Part shown: positions 9,935 through 18,514 of the stretch, one piece after another
How the letters are laid out: each line of letters starts with the position of its first letter
How positions within the stretch are numbered: the stretch's first letter is position 1
Assembly (NCBI GenBank): GCA_007693605.1
Contig: REDG01000057.1
Span: forward strand, 1-51,511
Source: Bradymonadales bacterium
GTDB lineage: Bacteria; Bdellovibrionota; UBA2394
Length of the DNA: 51,511 bases
Reading direction: 5' to 3'
Made by a program: the position numbers and the translations under genes
Notes under the pieces: generated by a model
Database searches by the model: none
The model's input: the letters and a program-made list of their open reading frames with translations, nothing else
Told to the model about the DNA's origin: nothing

Positions 9935-10747
9935 TTGAAAATTGGAAGCTTTAATCAGTTTAGTCTCTTAAACCAGCTTGCTGGCTCCCAGAAAAAGCTT
10001 CAGCTAGGTTTCAATATGCTCTCGTCGGGAAAGAAACCCTTCTCTCTCAACCCCGCCAACTCTGCCATCGCCACCGGCCTCTCTTCTCAAATCAAGAGTT
10101 TGGCTCAAGTCAACCAAGGCATCAATCTCAGCAAAATGGCCTTGACCACCGCTGACGGCGCTCTGGCCTCAGTGGGCAAAGATTTGCAAGACCTCAGAGA
10201 CTTGGCCCTGCAGGCGATGAACGGGGGCGACTCACTCGATGCCCTGAACGATCAAGCTCAGTCTCTTCTGGCAAACATTGACGCCAGCTCAAAGAATACG
10301 AACTTTAACGGAAATAAACTCTTAGACGGCAGCTTTCAACAAAGCACCAACCTCGACCCCAACGCGAAATCCTCTCTTAACATCAGCCTTTCAAGCTCTA
10401 GCCTCAAGTCTCTGGGGCTAGAAGGTTTAGACATCAGCACGCCAGAGAAGGCCGAAGCCGCTCTTGAGAAAATCGATGAGGCGATTCAAAAAAACCTGGA
10501 AGCCCGATCTGGAATTGGCGCAAAACAGTCTGCCCTTCAATCGGCGACCAACACGAACTTGGTGGCCATTGAAAACCTGTCGAGTGCTGCCTCTCAACTC
10601 ACCGATGTCGACTACGCAAAGACGATTTCAGAGTTCCAACTCAATGCTTTCAAGTTTCAATCTCAGGTGGCCCTACTGAACCTTCAAAACCAGATGTTCA
10701 AGAGCATTTCTCAGCTCTTGATTGGCAAGCTCTCAGGCAAATCTTAG
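9935..10747 (+). CDS. Flagellin, short form
   Basis: 270 residues with TTG as start, placed by the strong purine-rich ribosome site and the sigma-28 promoter. The N-terminal D0/D1 helices (NQLAGSQKKLQLGFNMLSSGKK, then ATGLSSQIKSLAQVNQGINLSKMAL) and the C-terminal D1/D0 helices (LTDVDYAKTISEFQLNAF, then QVALLNLQNQMFKSISQLL) are conserved. The variable D2/D3 region is almost absent, with only about 50 residues between the cores. The start KIGSFNQFSLLNQL differs from the usual INTN-type opening. No other flagellar gene is nearby, so it is probably one of several dispersed flagellins or flagellin-like filament proteins. Confidence 0.9.
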   Translation: MKIGSFNQFSLLNQLAGSQKKLQLGFNMLSSGKKPFSLNPANSAIATGLSSQIKSLAQVNQGINLSKMALTTADGALASVGKDLQDLRDLALQAMNGGDSLDALNDQAQSLLANIDASSKNTNFNGNKLLDGSFQQSTNLDPNAKSSLNISLSSSSLKSLGLEGLDISTPEKAEAALEKIDEAIQKNLEARSGIGAKQSALQSATNTNLVAIENLSSAASQLTDVDYAKTISEFQLNAFKFQSQVALLNLQNQMFKSISQLLIGKLSGKS

Positions 10748-10748
10748 T

Positions 10749-10789
10749 GGGAGTGTCGCGAGGGCAGATGGACCCTTATCGCCACTCCC
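10749..10789. repeat. Hairpin fragment of the dispersed repeat family, possible flagellin terminator
   Basis: GGGAGTG at 10749-10755 pairs with CACTCCC at 10783-10789. Further nested pairs are GCG/CGC and AGGG/CCCT. Its reverse complement begins GGGAGTGGCGATAAGGGTCCA, which recurs at about 51367-51387, and its GGGAGTGTCGC end recurs at 20746. It starts right after the flagellin stop, so it may also terminate that transcript. Confidence 0.5.
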
Positions 10790-10824
10790 GAATCGAGAGT
10801 TTGGCGACAATCCCTTAATCAGCC

Positions 10825-11487
10825 TCACTGAAATCTTTGAGAAATTCCGTTTAGCTCCTTCATCACACGAGCTTCGAGCTTCTCCCAACCGAATCGAATG
10901 ATCGAACAGAAGATCATCATTTTGATGAAGTGGCCGAGCCCCGCCAGAAAAACCAAGCGATAAATCGAAAGCCCAGCTTCTTTGCCAACATTCAATAGCT
11001 GTGCGTCGGCCATGCCGATCATCAAGGTAATCATCTGAGTGGGCAAAGAGATGCTGGCCCCGATGAAGGCGGCCCAGGGCCCGTAGCTTTGAAGAGCCGC
11101 ATCGGCAGATTCATAAACAGTCTCTAGCCCCATGCGATCAATAAAAAACCAGATCAGGTCGGGCGGAATGAGTCTGCCAACCCAATAGATCGCAAAGTTG
11201 TTCAGTGTCATTGAAGCAACGAAGATCATGGCAAACAGTCGCCATCGTCTTGGCGAGATCGTGACGGCTGCCCCGGTCATAATCATGCTGGGTAAGACCA
11301 CAAGAAAGCCGTCAAAAAAAAGAATGATGAAGAGTGCGATGGGTAAAAAATTTGACTCCCGATGCCTGCGCGCAAAACGAACCCACGCAACCAAGACCTT
11401 CTTTTGAAAGTGCTTCAGACCCAATCGAGTGCGAGACCAGACTCCCAGTTTTTTCTTTTTTGAATCGGCCACGCCTCTATTTCCCAT
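10825..11487 (-). CDS. VTT/DedA-like integral membrane protein
   Basis: 220 residues. A basic cytoplasmic N-terminus of about 45 residues is followed by four or five membrane helices. The sequence contains FDGFLVVLPSMIMTGAAV, SMTLNNFAIYWVGRL, and GPWAAFIGASISLPTQMITLMIGMA, a layout typical of SNARE-associated/VTT (DedA, YqaA) proteins with a re-entrant loop. Members act as lipid scramblases or flippases, and some affect membrane potential. The assignment rests on helix layout and the P-x-x-x loops, not on a strict signature. It is a lone minus-strand gene. Confidence 0.6.
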   Translation of the reverse strand: MGNRGVADSKKKKLGVWSRTRLGLKHFQKKVLVAWVRFARRHRESNFLPIALFIILFFDGFLVVLPSMIMTGAAVTISPRRWRLFAMIFVASMTLNNFAIYWVGRLIPPDLIWFFIDRMGLETVYESADAALQSYGPWAAFIGASISLPTQMITLMIGMADAQLLNVGKEAGLSIYRLVFLAGLGHFIKMMIFCSIIRFGWEKLEARVMKELNGISQRFQ

Positions 11488-11635
11488 GCCCTATCTCTGT
11501 CTTCTGCATCCTAGGCATTCTGCTACATCCATTCTCAATTCTCATGTCCCCAAAATTTCGAACCAGATCGGCTGGAAAGAAATTCCCTAGAAGAAGACCT
11601 TTTCCATTTTAACGGGAAAGCCTAATTTGGTCGCT

Positions 11636-12199
11636 ATGAAAACGCTCATCCTCTCAGGTACCAATCGTAGAGATTCTATGACTCGGCGCCTCAGTCAATT
11701 CGTTTACGAAGAGATTCAGAGCCGAGACCCCAAGGGAAGCTTCGACCTTATGGATCTGGTCGAACTCCCTCCTGAAATTTTTCTGCCAGAAGTCTATGTT
11801 CAAAAACCTAAAAGCTTTGAGCCTTGGGCTCGTCGCTTTGTCGATGCGGACGCCATTATCAGCATCTTGCCTGAGTATAACGGAGCCGCCCCAGGGGTAT
11901 TCAAGTACTTTATCGATATGCTTCCCTTCCCTGAAGCTCTCTATAAGATCCCTTGCAGCTTTTTCGGATTGTCTGCAGGGCGATTTGGCGCCCTTCGATC
12001 GGTCGAGCAAGTCCAGCAGGTGTTCATGTATCGAAATGCTCTCGTCTATCCGGAAAATCTCTTTATCCCTGCCGTCGAGAGCGCTCTGACCGAAACGGGT
12101 GGCCCTAAGGACGAGTTCTTGCAGAAGCTTTTCCAGCAGTATCTGGACGGTTTTTTGGAGTTCGCAAAGGCCTGCCAGAGCTTGCGGAAAAAGTCTTAA
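11636..12199 (+). CDS. NADPH-dependent FMN reductase family flavoprotein
   Basis: 187 residues from ATG 11636; an in-frame TTG at 11627 is less likely. The fold is flavodoxin-like. The phosphate-binding loop [14 protein letters not shown] follows strand 1, [20 protein letters not shown] is the typical flavin-contact segment, and [18 protein letters not shown] is the second one. Such enzymes reduce quinones, azo dyes or chromate with NAD(P)H. The physiological substrate cannot be read from the sequence. Its stop overlaps the stop of the convergent aldolase gene by 4 nt. Confidence 0.88.
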   Translation: MKTLILSGTNRRDSMTRRLSQFVYEEIQSRDPKGSFDLMDLVELPPEIFLPEVYVQKPKSFEPWARRFVDADAIISILPEYNGAAPGVFKYFIDMLPFPEALYKIPCSFFGLSAGRFGALRSVEQVQQVFMYRNALVYPENLFIPAVESALTETGGPKDEFLQKLFQQYLDGFLEFAKACQSLRKKS

Positions 12200-13263
12200 G
12201 CGAGATCGATTTTCGGATTGAGATAAACGGCCTGCATCGCGTTTAGGAGCTCTACTCCCTCTTTCATTGGCCGTTGAAAAATCTTTCGGCCAGAGATCAA
12301 CCCCATGCCCCCTGCCCTCTTGTTAATGATCGCGGTCCGAACGATTTCTTGAAAGTCGTTCTTTCCACTCGCCCCACCAGAATTGATCAAGCCCACTCGA
12401 CCAAAATAGGAGTTGGCAACCTGATAACGAACCCACTCAATCGGATGATCGGGGCAGAGCTCTGAATAAACCTTGTCATGAGTCTTTCCAAACTTGAGGG
12501 CCTTATAGCCTCCGTTGGTCTCTGGCATCTTCTGCTTCACAATATCCGCCCCGAGAGTCGCACCCAGATGATTCGCTTGAGAGCTAAGATCGGCAGCGAG
12601 GTGATAGTCTTCTTTTGAGGTCTTGAACTCGGGATTTCGAAGATAGCACCAAAGAATACAAAACATCCCCAACTCGTGAGCAAGCCGAAAGGCCTCTGAG
12701 ACCTCTTGGATCTGTCGTTGCGACTCTGAAGAGCCAAAGTAGACCGTGGCTCCAACCCCTTGCGCTCCCAGGTCAAAGGCCGCCTCTACCTGAGAGAAGA
12801 AGATCTGATCGTGAGAATTTGGAAAGCTCAACAACTCGTTGTGATTGAGCTTCAGAATGAAGGGGATTCGATGAGCATACTTTCGAGCCACCGAGCTCAA
12901 AACCCCATAAGTCGAGGCGACCGCATTGCAGCCGCCTTCAATGGCCAGTTCAACGATCTTTTCAGAGTCAAAATAGTCGGGGTTTGGCGCGAAAGAGGCC
13001 CCTGCCGAATGCTCTACGCCCTGGTCGACCGGCAAGATCGAAAGGTAGCCAGTCCCCTTCAAATTGCCGGCATCATACATCCGCTGCAAAGCCCCTAAAA
13101 CCCGCAAATTTCGATCACTCAATGACCAGACCTTCTCAACAAAGCGAGGTCCGGGGGCCTGGAGCCTCTCTTTGGGAATCCCCCGGCATCGATAGGTCAA
13201 TAGGGCCTCTTCGGCTTCGAGGGCGGCTTCTAAGTTTTTTGGAGCAGAAAATTCGTTGATCAT
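12196..13263 (-). CDS. fbaB: Class I fructose-bisphosphate aldolase (FbaB/DhnA type)
   Basis: 355 residues, the usual length for FbaB. It forms a TIM barrel with the opening [23 protein letters not shown], the strand [33 protein letters not shown], then [16 protein letters not shown] and [14 protein letters not shown]. It cleaves fructose 1,6-bisphosphate to dihydroxyacetone phosphate and glyceraldehyde 3-phosphate through a Schiff base on lysine, without a metal. It acts in cytosolic glycolysis and gluconeogenesis. It is convergent with the flavin reductase and divergent from the S4 gene. Confidence 0.95.
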   Translation of the reverse strand: MINEFSAPKNLEAALEAEEALLTYRCRGIPKERLQAPGPRFVEKVWSLSDRNLRVLGALQRMYDAGNLKGTGYLSILPVDQGVEHSAGASFAPNPDYFDSEKIVELAIEGGCNAVASTYGVLSSVARKYAHRIPFILKLNHNELLSFPNSHDQIFFSQVEAAFDLGAQGVGATVYFGSSESQRQIQEVSEAFRLAHELGMFCILWCYLRNPEFKTSKEDYHLAADLSSQANHLGATLGADIVKQKMPETNGGYKALKFGKTHDKVYSELCPDHPIEWVRYQVANSYFGRVGLINSGGASGKNDFQEIVRTAIINKRAGGMGLISGRKIFQRPMKEGVELLNAMQAVYLNPKIDLA

Positions 13264-13391
13264 CGCCTTTGTCTTATCTAAAAGGCTTAGGTTCTGGGAA
13301 GACTTTTTGTGAGTCTCCGAGGACCGAAAGTTGTTTCAAGAGTTTTTAGGACTCTGTTGGCGGTTTAAGAGAAAGCGAGTAATTTGCGGGA

Positions 13392-14015
13392 ATGAAATCA
13401 AAAACAAGCAGTGTGAAAAAGTTTAGGCTACAACGGCGGTTAAATACCGATCTTCCGGGTTTGGGAAAGCCAGGGGCTTTGGACCGAAGGCCCTACGGGC
13501 CGGGCCAACATGGTCAGGGTCGAAAGAAGCCCTCTGAGTACAGTCTTCGCTTGCAAGAGAAGCAAAAACTGATCGCTCACTACGGGATTACCGAAAGACA
13601 GCTTCAGCGCTTTGTACGAGACAGCAATCGAGCCGGCTTGAATTGGGTTTCTGAACTCTCCAGACGACTGGAGATGCGACTCGACAATTTGGTCTTTCGC
13701 TTTCAATTTGCCCCTTCCGTGATCGCCGCTCGGCAAATGATTCTGCATGGGCATGTTTTGGTGAACGGTCGAAAGTGTCGCATTGGCTCTCGTGTATTGA
13801 ATGCTGGGGATGAGGTCAGTCTGGCCGAAGCCTCTCGCGAACATCAAAATTTCGTTCAGTGCCAGTCGAGCCCGCGCTTGGATCTTCCTGCTTTTCTTGA
13901 AAAGAAGGAGCCTTTCAGTGGCAAGATCATTTCAGACCCAACCACTGAAGATATCCCCTTTAATTACAACGACCGTCTCATTGCTGAGTATTACGCGACT
14001 CGAGGAAGAAAGTAA
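13392..14015 (+). CDS. rpsD: Ribosomal protein S4, zinc-free paralogue
   Basis: 207 residues. The family features are clear: RRPYGPGQHGQGRKKPSEYSLRLQEKQKL near residues 32-60, then an S4 RNA-binding domain at about 95-160 (RRLEMRLDNLVFRFQFAPSVIAARQMILHGHVLVNGR). The N-terminus has no Cys pair for zinc, and several positions normally invariant in S4 have drifted. The gene stands alone rather than in the rpsM-rpsK-rpsD-rpoA cluster. It may be a second S4 (C-minus form, possibly used under zinc limitation) or a relocated main copy. S4 builds the 30S body and proofreads decoding. Confidence 0.9.
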   Translation: MKSKTSSVKKFRLQRRLNTDLPGLGKPGALDRRPYGPGQHGQGRKKPSEYSLRLQEKQKLIAHYGITERQLQRFVRDSNRAGLNWVSELSRRLEMRLDNLVFRFQFAPSVIAARQMILHGHVLVNGRKCRIGSRVLNAGDEVSLAEASREHQNFVQCQSSPRLDLPAFLEKKEPFSGKIISDPTTEDIPFNYNDRLIAEYYATRGRK

Positions 14016-14027
14016 GGGAGACCTGGC

Positions 14028-14110
14028 GCTCCCCGACCATCCGCTTTGGCGGCTTCGTGCATCTGGATGTTTATCGCATCTCCCTGATCAGGAGTTTGAC
14101 GACAATCTCA
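14028..14110. repeat. Degenerate copy of the dispersed intergenic repeat
   Basis: The stretch CCATCCGCTTTGGCGGCTTCG resembles CCCATCTGCTTTGGTGGCTTCG in the repeat at 24160-24133 (minus strand). It is followed at similar spacing by CTGATCAGGAGTTTGAC, which resembles the TTGATCCCAGAGTTTAGC of that copy. It fills the gap between the S4 gene and the convergent exported protein. The match is partial, so it may be a decayed copy. Confidence 0.35.
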
Positions 14111-14112
14111 AG

Positions 14113-15738
14113 TTATATCAGTCGAGGGGATTTCTTTCTGTTTTGAAGCTTTATCTGTGACTCTCCAAGCACCACGGGTTCTTGGGGATGTGAACCTGAG
14201 CCCTGCTCCTTATCGGGATCGGAGTTGCCTGGCTGATCTGAAAATCCATTTTGACCAGTGGTCGTAGTCGATCCTGCAAACACTGGCCCTTCTGGCTGTG
14301 AGCCCCCTCCCATTGTGGCAGACGGATTCTTGGTCTGCCCTCTTGTGGCTGAACTTGAGTTGGGATTGCTATGCCCGCGCTTGGCATCTGAAGCGGCTGC
14401 CACCCCAGCAGGGGAGGCCGTTGACTCGGAGGGCTTTGAGCCAACACCGGGCTTGACTGAGGAGTCTGCATTTTGTGGAAACCAAACCAGATTGGGCAGC
14501 AAGCCTGCCGCGGCGGGAGGGAGGCTAGGATTCTGAAGAATAAGAGAGGACTGAGCGCCGGAGCTTCCCGCTAAGGTGCCACCGGCCAAATCAGGCCCGC
14601 TCGATCCAGCCTCGGCGGTCGGTGAAGCCCCCAAGCCCTCAGGACTTGTGGTTTCAAGAAGCGAAGCAGAAGACGAAGTTCGAGGCCCTTGAGCGGATGT
14701 CAATGGCCCGACGGAGTAATCCCCCGAGGATCTTTCTGATGCCACTCTTTGAGAGGCCGGAAAACTTCCACGAATCGGAAAGCTAGGTGTTCTCATCTTC
14801 TTAGAGTCGGCTCTCTGGTCTGCTGTTTTCGGAAGAGAGTCGAGCAACTGCTTCAGCAATCCAAATCCTTGCTTTGGAGCCATCTTTTCCTCCGAGTTGT
14901 TCTCATCAGGCTCCCAAGGCTCGCTTAGCCCTGAGAACAGAGGTTCAACCCCAGAAGCTCCTTCTCCGTCTTGATAGGCTCCCCTGGCTCCATGAGTTTC
15001 TCCTGGCTTTTGCTTTCCAAACAACTCCTCTAAGTCAAATGAGTTTCTGACGCTTCCGTCCTCAAAAAAAGATTCGATTTTTGTACCGTCTTCGGAAAAC
15101 TGAAAAGAAGGCTGACTCAATTCATAAAGCTCTTTGTAAGGGGGGAGGTTTAAAGGAAACGAATCGGGGGTATAGATCCATGGCACTTGCTCGAGACTGT
15201 TTGGCAAACTCGCAAAGTCAAAGCTTTCAGTGGAAGGGTCAAAGCGCATTACCCCGTCAGGCCCTTGAACGAAGATCAAGGCTGAAGAATCTTCTGTTTC
15301 ATCCGAATACTCCGCGCTTTCATTTGAAGACTCTGGTCGAACAATAACGAAAGTCGAAGGCTTGGAAGCCTCTGCGGGCTCTCCCATCGAAGCCCTGACT
15401 TCTCGCACTAAGGCCTGATAGGCTTCTGCCAAAAAATCCTTGGCTTCTGGAGGAAGCTCGGGAGAAGCCTCTGGACTCTCTTTCTCAAGCTGGTTCTCAA
15501 GGTCCATGGGTTCTGCGGATTTCAGTTCTGTTTTTGGCTGCGGGGGCGGGCAAAACTTTCCGTGAAGGCAGCTGCCCCTCGGGATTTCTTTCATGCTAAA
15601 CTCTAAAATACTGGAGACAGTCGCTTTCTTGGGCAGGGCAGAGTCTTCCTCAATGCAAGGCTCATCCTCTGCAAACAGAGTCTGTGTCGAAATGAAAATC
15701 AGCAGCGCCTGAAGCACAGCGACCGAACGACCCGCCAA
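14113..15738 (-). CDS. Secreted low-complexity (Ser/Pro/Gly/Glu-rich) protein
   Basis: 541 residues, started at TTG 15738 because a strong GAGGAGGG site lies seven bases upstream and a signal peptide follows (AGRSVAVLQALLIFISTQTLFA). The mature N-terminus has three Cys within about 40 residues (EPCIEED, RGSCLHGKFCPPP), possibly a small disulfide knot. The middle (residues 90-240) is acidic and may fold. The C-terminal 280 residues are Ser/Gly/Pro/Ala-rich and almost certainly disordered. I do not recognise the family. A surface, linker or matrix role is a guess. Confidence 0.6.
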   Translation of the reverse strand: MAGRSVAVLQALLIFISTQTLFAEDEPCIEEDSALPKKATVSSILEFSMKEIPRGSCLHGKFCPPPQPKTELKSAEPMDLENQLEKESPEASPELPPEAKDFLAEAYQALVREVRASMGEPAEASKPSTFVIVRPESSNESAEYSDETEDSSALIFVQGPDGVMRFDPSTESFDFASLPNSLEQVPWIYTPDSFPLNLPPYKELYELSQPSFQFSEDGTKIESFFEDGSVRNSFDLEELFGKQKPGETHGARGAYQDGEGASGVEPLFSGLSEPWEPDENNSEEKMAPKQGFGLLKQLLDSLPKTADQRADSKKMRTPSFPIRGSFPASQRVASERSSGDYSVGPLTSAQGPRTSSSASLLETTSPEGLGASPTAEAGSSGPDLAGGTLAGSSGAQSSLILQNPSLPPAAAGLLPNLVWFPQNADSSVKPGVGSKPSESTASPAGVAAASDAKRGHSNPNSSSATRGQTKNPSATMGGGSQPEGPVFAGSTTTTGQNGFSDQPGNSDPDKEQGSGSHPQEPVVLGESQIKLQNRKKSPRLI

Positions 15739-15877
15739 GCGAATTCCCTCCTCAGACCATAGCTAAAGCAAGCTCTAAGCCATCGAGGTCACTTGAAATC
15801 ATTGAGGTTTTTTAAGAAACTGGCTGGAACTGCGACATGGGTGGGACTAACTGCGACAAGCCTGCCCCAGTCTCCAT

Positions 15878-15908
15878 GGGAGTGGCGCAAAAGGCCCATC
15901 TGCTTTAG
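15878..15908. repeat. Short fragment of the dispersed repeat
   Basis: GGGAGTGGCGCAAAAGGCCCATCTGCTTTAG. It matches the left end of the repeat at 20746 (GGGAGTGTCGCTAAAGGCCCATCTGCTGTAG) at all but a few positions. It lies downstream of the DUF2059 gene and upstream of the exported low-complexity protein. Confidence 0.6.
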
Positions 15909-15926
15909 AGATGTTCCCAAGATGCC

Positions 15927-16436
15927 TTAGCGAGCCTTGGGCTTGAGGCTTTTGTTTTTTTCGGCTTCGGCCGCTTCAATACGCTCAAAGAGGGTCGGGG
16001 CTGCCTCTTGACTGAGCCTCTCGCCAAGCTCCGCACCCCTTTGAAAGAGCTTCGGCCACTCTCTCATCGCCTTTTGTCCGACGGGAGTTTTATAAAACTT
16101 CACTAGCTCACGAAGCTCTGCCGCCGTAAACGAATCCACATAAATTTCTATGTTTCCCCGCCTAAAGTCGTCCCCACTAAAAATCTCTCGATAAAACTCC
16201 TCGATCATCGAGCGGTATTCTTCAAGGCCCGGAAAGCTCATCACAAGGACCTCCGCCGCCTGATCGGCCATTTCAGACATGGTTTTAAAAAAATTCATCG
16301 CCTCTAAAAGCTCTTCGGCGGCCTTCAATCTCTCTTTTCGATCTGCCGTTTCAGTGGGGACTTTGCTGGATTCCGCTCCCAAGTCAAAGCCCATTAAAAA
16401 AACACAAGCCAAGATTAAAAAAGATCTAAAATACAT
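15927..16436 (-). CDS. DUF2059 family exported protein
   Basis: 169 residues. A signal peptide (MYFRSFLILACVFLMGFDLGAES) precedes an all-helical domain that matches DUF2059: EIYVDSFTAAELRELVKFYKTPVGQKAMREWPKLFQ is the conserved core. The ATG follows GGGGGAACG, a good ribosome site. Members are periplasmic proteins of unknown function, common in Gram-negative bacteria. The C-terminus is Lys-rich (EKNKSLKPKAR). The next gene upstream on the same strand is 57 nt away and may be co-transcribed. Confidence 0.8.
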   Translation of the reverse strand: MYFRSFLILACVFLMGFDLGAESSKVPTETADRKERLKAAEELLEAMNFFKTMSEMADQAAEVLVMSFPGLEEYRSMIEEFYREIFSGDDFRRGNIEIYVDSFTAAELRELVKFYKTPVGQKAMREWPKLFQRGAELGERLSQEAAPTLFERIEAAEAEKNKSLKPKAR

Positions 16437-16493
16437 CGTTCCCCCGTCAGATAAAGTCTATCAGAGAGGCCTTATTTTTCACGCCGCCCTATG

Positions 16494-17240
16494 TCAGTCT
16501 CGCAACCGGATCCGAGGGATCCGTTGCCAGTTCCTGAAGCTCCTCAAAATTCTTTCGGCATCATGCTGAAGCTCTCGGCTGACTTGATTGACTCTATGGC
16601 CCCCCCCATCTGGCAGGCTGTTAATCCATAAGGGGAGGGCGTGTCTTAAGTTTTCAAGTTGAGCTTGCACGAAAGGTCCCTCATCGGAGTTTAAAATAAG
16701 ATCTCTCCAAACTTCCCTGGTCTGAGGGTCCACTAGACTTTTTAGGACCCGAAGCCCTGCTCGCATTCCAAGATCGGCAATCACGGGATCGTTCACCGGA
16801 TTGCGATACTCTCCGGGAAGGCTGATGTAGCCCTGCAAGTCTCTTAAGTCTTTAAGTTCTGCCCCAATTTTCTTCTCCGCCCTCTCGACATTCAATTCAG
16901 CCTGCCGAGTAGCGATCAAAGCTTTGTTTGAGTGGGGAATCAGATCTCTTAAGAAAACAATCTCGCCGGTTTCCCTTACGGTCCTTGTGGACAGCGTATG
17001 GTACTTCAGATCTTCACGATAAAAGCTCCGAAACGGCTTCCAATCGGGATGAAAGCCGGGGGTCACCCAAACGACTCGCTCCCCATCGGCAAGAGTCGTC
17101 AGAGTGTCTGCGGTTCTAACAATTGTTCTCCCAAGTCCTTTCAACGCATTTCGACAGAATCCGGCCTCTGCCTCAAGGCTGAGGAAAAACAGAGAAATCA
17201 ATGCCGCTATAAAGACTTTCACTGCCCAAAGGGGATGCAA
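16494..17240 (-). CDS. Exported protein of unknown function
   Basis: 248 residues with TTG start at 17240; an in-frame GTG at 17222 would also give a signal peptide (MKVFIAALISLFFLSLEAEA). The mature protein is helical with many Arg and Leu residues. A WVTPGFHPDWKPFRSFY segment and an AELNVERAEKKIGAELKDL helix stand out. No family is recognised and no catalytic motif is obvious. GGATCCGAGGGATCC at 16507-16521 near its 3' end is a short palindrome within the coding sequence. It lies upstream of the DUF2059 gene on the same strand and divergent from the Mla operon. Confidence 0.5.
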   Translation of the reverse strand: MHPLWAVKVFIAALISLFFLSLEAEAGFCRNALKGLGRTIVRTADTLTTLADGERVVWVTPGFHPDWKPFRSFYREDLKYHTLSTRTVRETGEIVFLRDLIPHSNKALIATRQAELNVERAEKKIGAELKDLRDLQGYISLPGEYRNPVNDPVIADLGMRAGLRVLKSLVDPQTREVWRDLILNSDEGPFVQAQLENLRHALPLWINSLPDGGGHRVNQVSRELQHDAERILRSFRNWQRIPRIRLRD

Positions 17241-17358
17241 GTATCGTACCGGCTAGACGCGGCGCCCAGGGGGCCTGGGATACCGGCCCATTCTGCCAGA
17301 GACTATTCATTCTGGGGGACTGCGTGTCATTGCCAGAATCCTCCATAATTGAACTGTG

Positions 17359-18513
17359 ATGCAGGGGGAATTGTCCAAGGCGGGGGGCTTGTCGGACTTC
17401 TATCGAATAGAGGCGATCGAAGATCGTTTTCTTGAGATTCAACTCCAGGGCGCTTGGAACTCTTCGGCCCAATTGCCCGGTCGAGACCAACTGGAACAAC
17501 AAATTCTGTCGCTACAGCCAAAAAAACTCTTTTTCAACTGCAAAGAGCTTTCGTCTTGGAATTCAGTGCTGGTGGTCTTTGTTTCGGAGATTAGAAGAAT
17601 CGCAAAACAAAACTCCCTGGAGCTTGACTGCGAACAACTTCCTCAAGGCGTGAGCCGACTGATTCGATTGTCTGAAGCCGTGCCTGAAAACGAAGAGGCT
17701 CGCTTTCAAGACTATCATGATAGCTTCTTCGAGAAGGTTGGAAGAGAGTCTGTAAAGACCCTCAATGCGGGTCACGACCTCTTAGAATTCTTCGGAAGAA
17801 TCATCGTGGTGTCTGGACAGTTTCTGAGAGGTTGTGCGCGATACCGTGCGGTCGATATCTTTCGCAATATTCAAGAGACTGGCGCCCAAGCGCTTCCTAT
17901 CATCAGCCTCATCGCATTTCTGATGGGCTTAATCTTGGCCTATGTTGGGGCCGTTCAACTCACTCAGTTTGGAGCGCAAATATTTGTCGCAGACCTGGTG
18001 GCCATCGCCATTGTTCGAGAGATGGGCCCCATCATGACCGCAGTCGTGATGGCGGGTCGAACCGGAGCGGCCTTTGCAGCACAGCTCGGCACCATGAAGG
18101 TCAACCAAGAGATTGATGCCTATCAAACCATGGCCATCTCTCCCTACCAGTTCTTAGTCTTCCCTCGACTTCTGGCTCTTTGCCTGATGATGCCCCTGTT
18201 GTGCGTGTTCTCAAACTTTATTGGCATTTTCGGAGGAGCCGTGGTCGCGCGCTATCACCTAGGAATCTCTTGGCTTCAGTACTACACCCAAGTTCAATCG
18301 GCAATTGGCGTTCCAGACATCTCACTGAGCTTAATCAAAGCCTTTGTTTTTGGAGTCGTTGTCGCGGCCTTCGGTTGCTATCGAGGCATGCGTTCAGGAA
18401 ACAACGCCCTAGCTGTCGGACAAGCCGCCACCTCAGCCGTCGTGAGTTCTCTTGTATTGATTGTGATTTTGGATGCCCTGTTTGCCATCATGACAGGAGT
18501 CTGGGGAATCTAA
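17359..18513 (+). CDS. mlaE: MlaE-type ABC permease with fused N-terminal STAS domain
   Basis: About 384 residues; GTG at 17356 directly precedes ATG 17359. Residues 1-110 look like a STAS domain (LEIQLQGAWN, KKLFFNCKELSSWNSVLVVFVSEI, and a Leu-rich third strand), the role MlaB plays as a separate protein in E. coli. Residues 130-385 are the MlaE permease (IQETGAQALPIISLIAFLMGLILAYVGAVQL, then VREMGPIMTAVVMAGRTGAAFAAQLGTMKVNQEIDA). The complex moves phospholipids between the outer and inner membranes. mlaF begins one nucleotide after the stop. Confidence 0.93.
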   Translation: MQGELSKAGGLSDFYRIEAIEDRFLEIQLQGAWNSSAQLPGRDQLEQQILSLQPKKLFFNCKELSSWNSVLVVFVSEIRRIAKQNSLELDCEQLPQGVSRLIRLSEAVPENEEARFQDYHDSFFEKVGRESVKTLNAGHDLLEFFGRIIVVSGQFLRGCARYRAVDIFRNIQETGAQALPIISLIAFLMGLILAYVGAVQLTQFGAQIFVADLVAIAIVREMGPIMTAVVMAGRTGAAFAAQLGTMKVNQEIDAYQTMAISPYQFLVFPRLLALCLMMPLLCVFSNFIGIFGGAVVARYHLGISWLQYYTQVQSAIGVPDISLSLIKAFVFGVVVAAFGCYRGMRSGNNALAVGQAATSAVVSSLVLIVILDALFAIMTGVWGI

Positions 18514-18514
18514 T

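Noticed and set aside
16507..16521. GGATCCGAGGGATCC as a regulatory palindrome
   Set aside because: It is inside the 3' coding part of a gene and has no partner elsewhere in the window.
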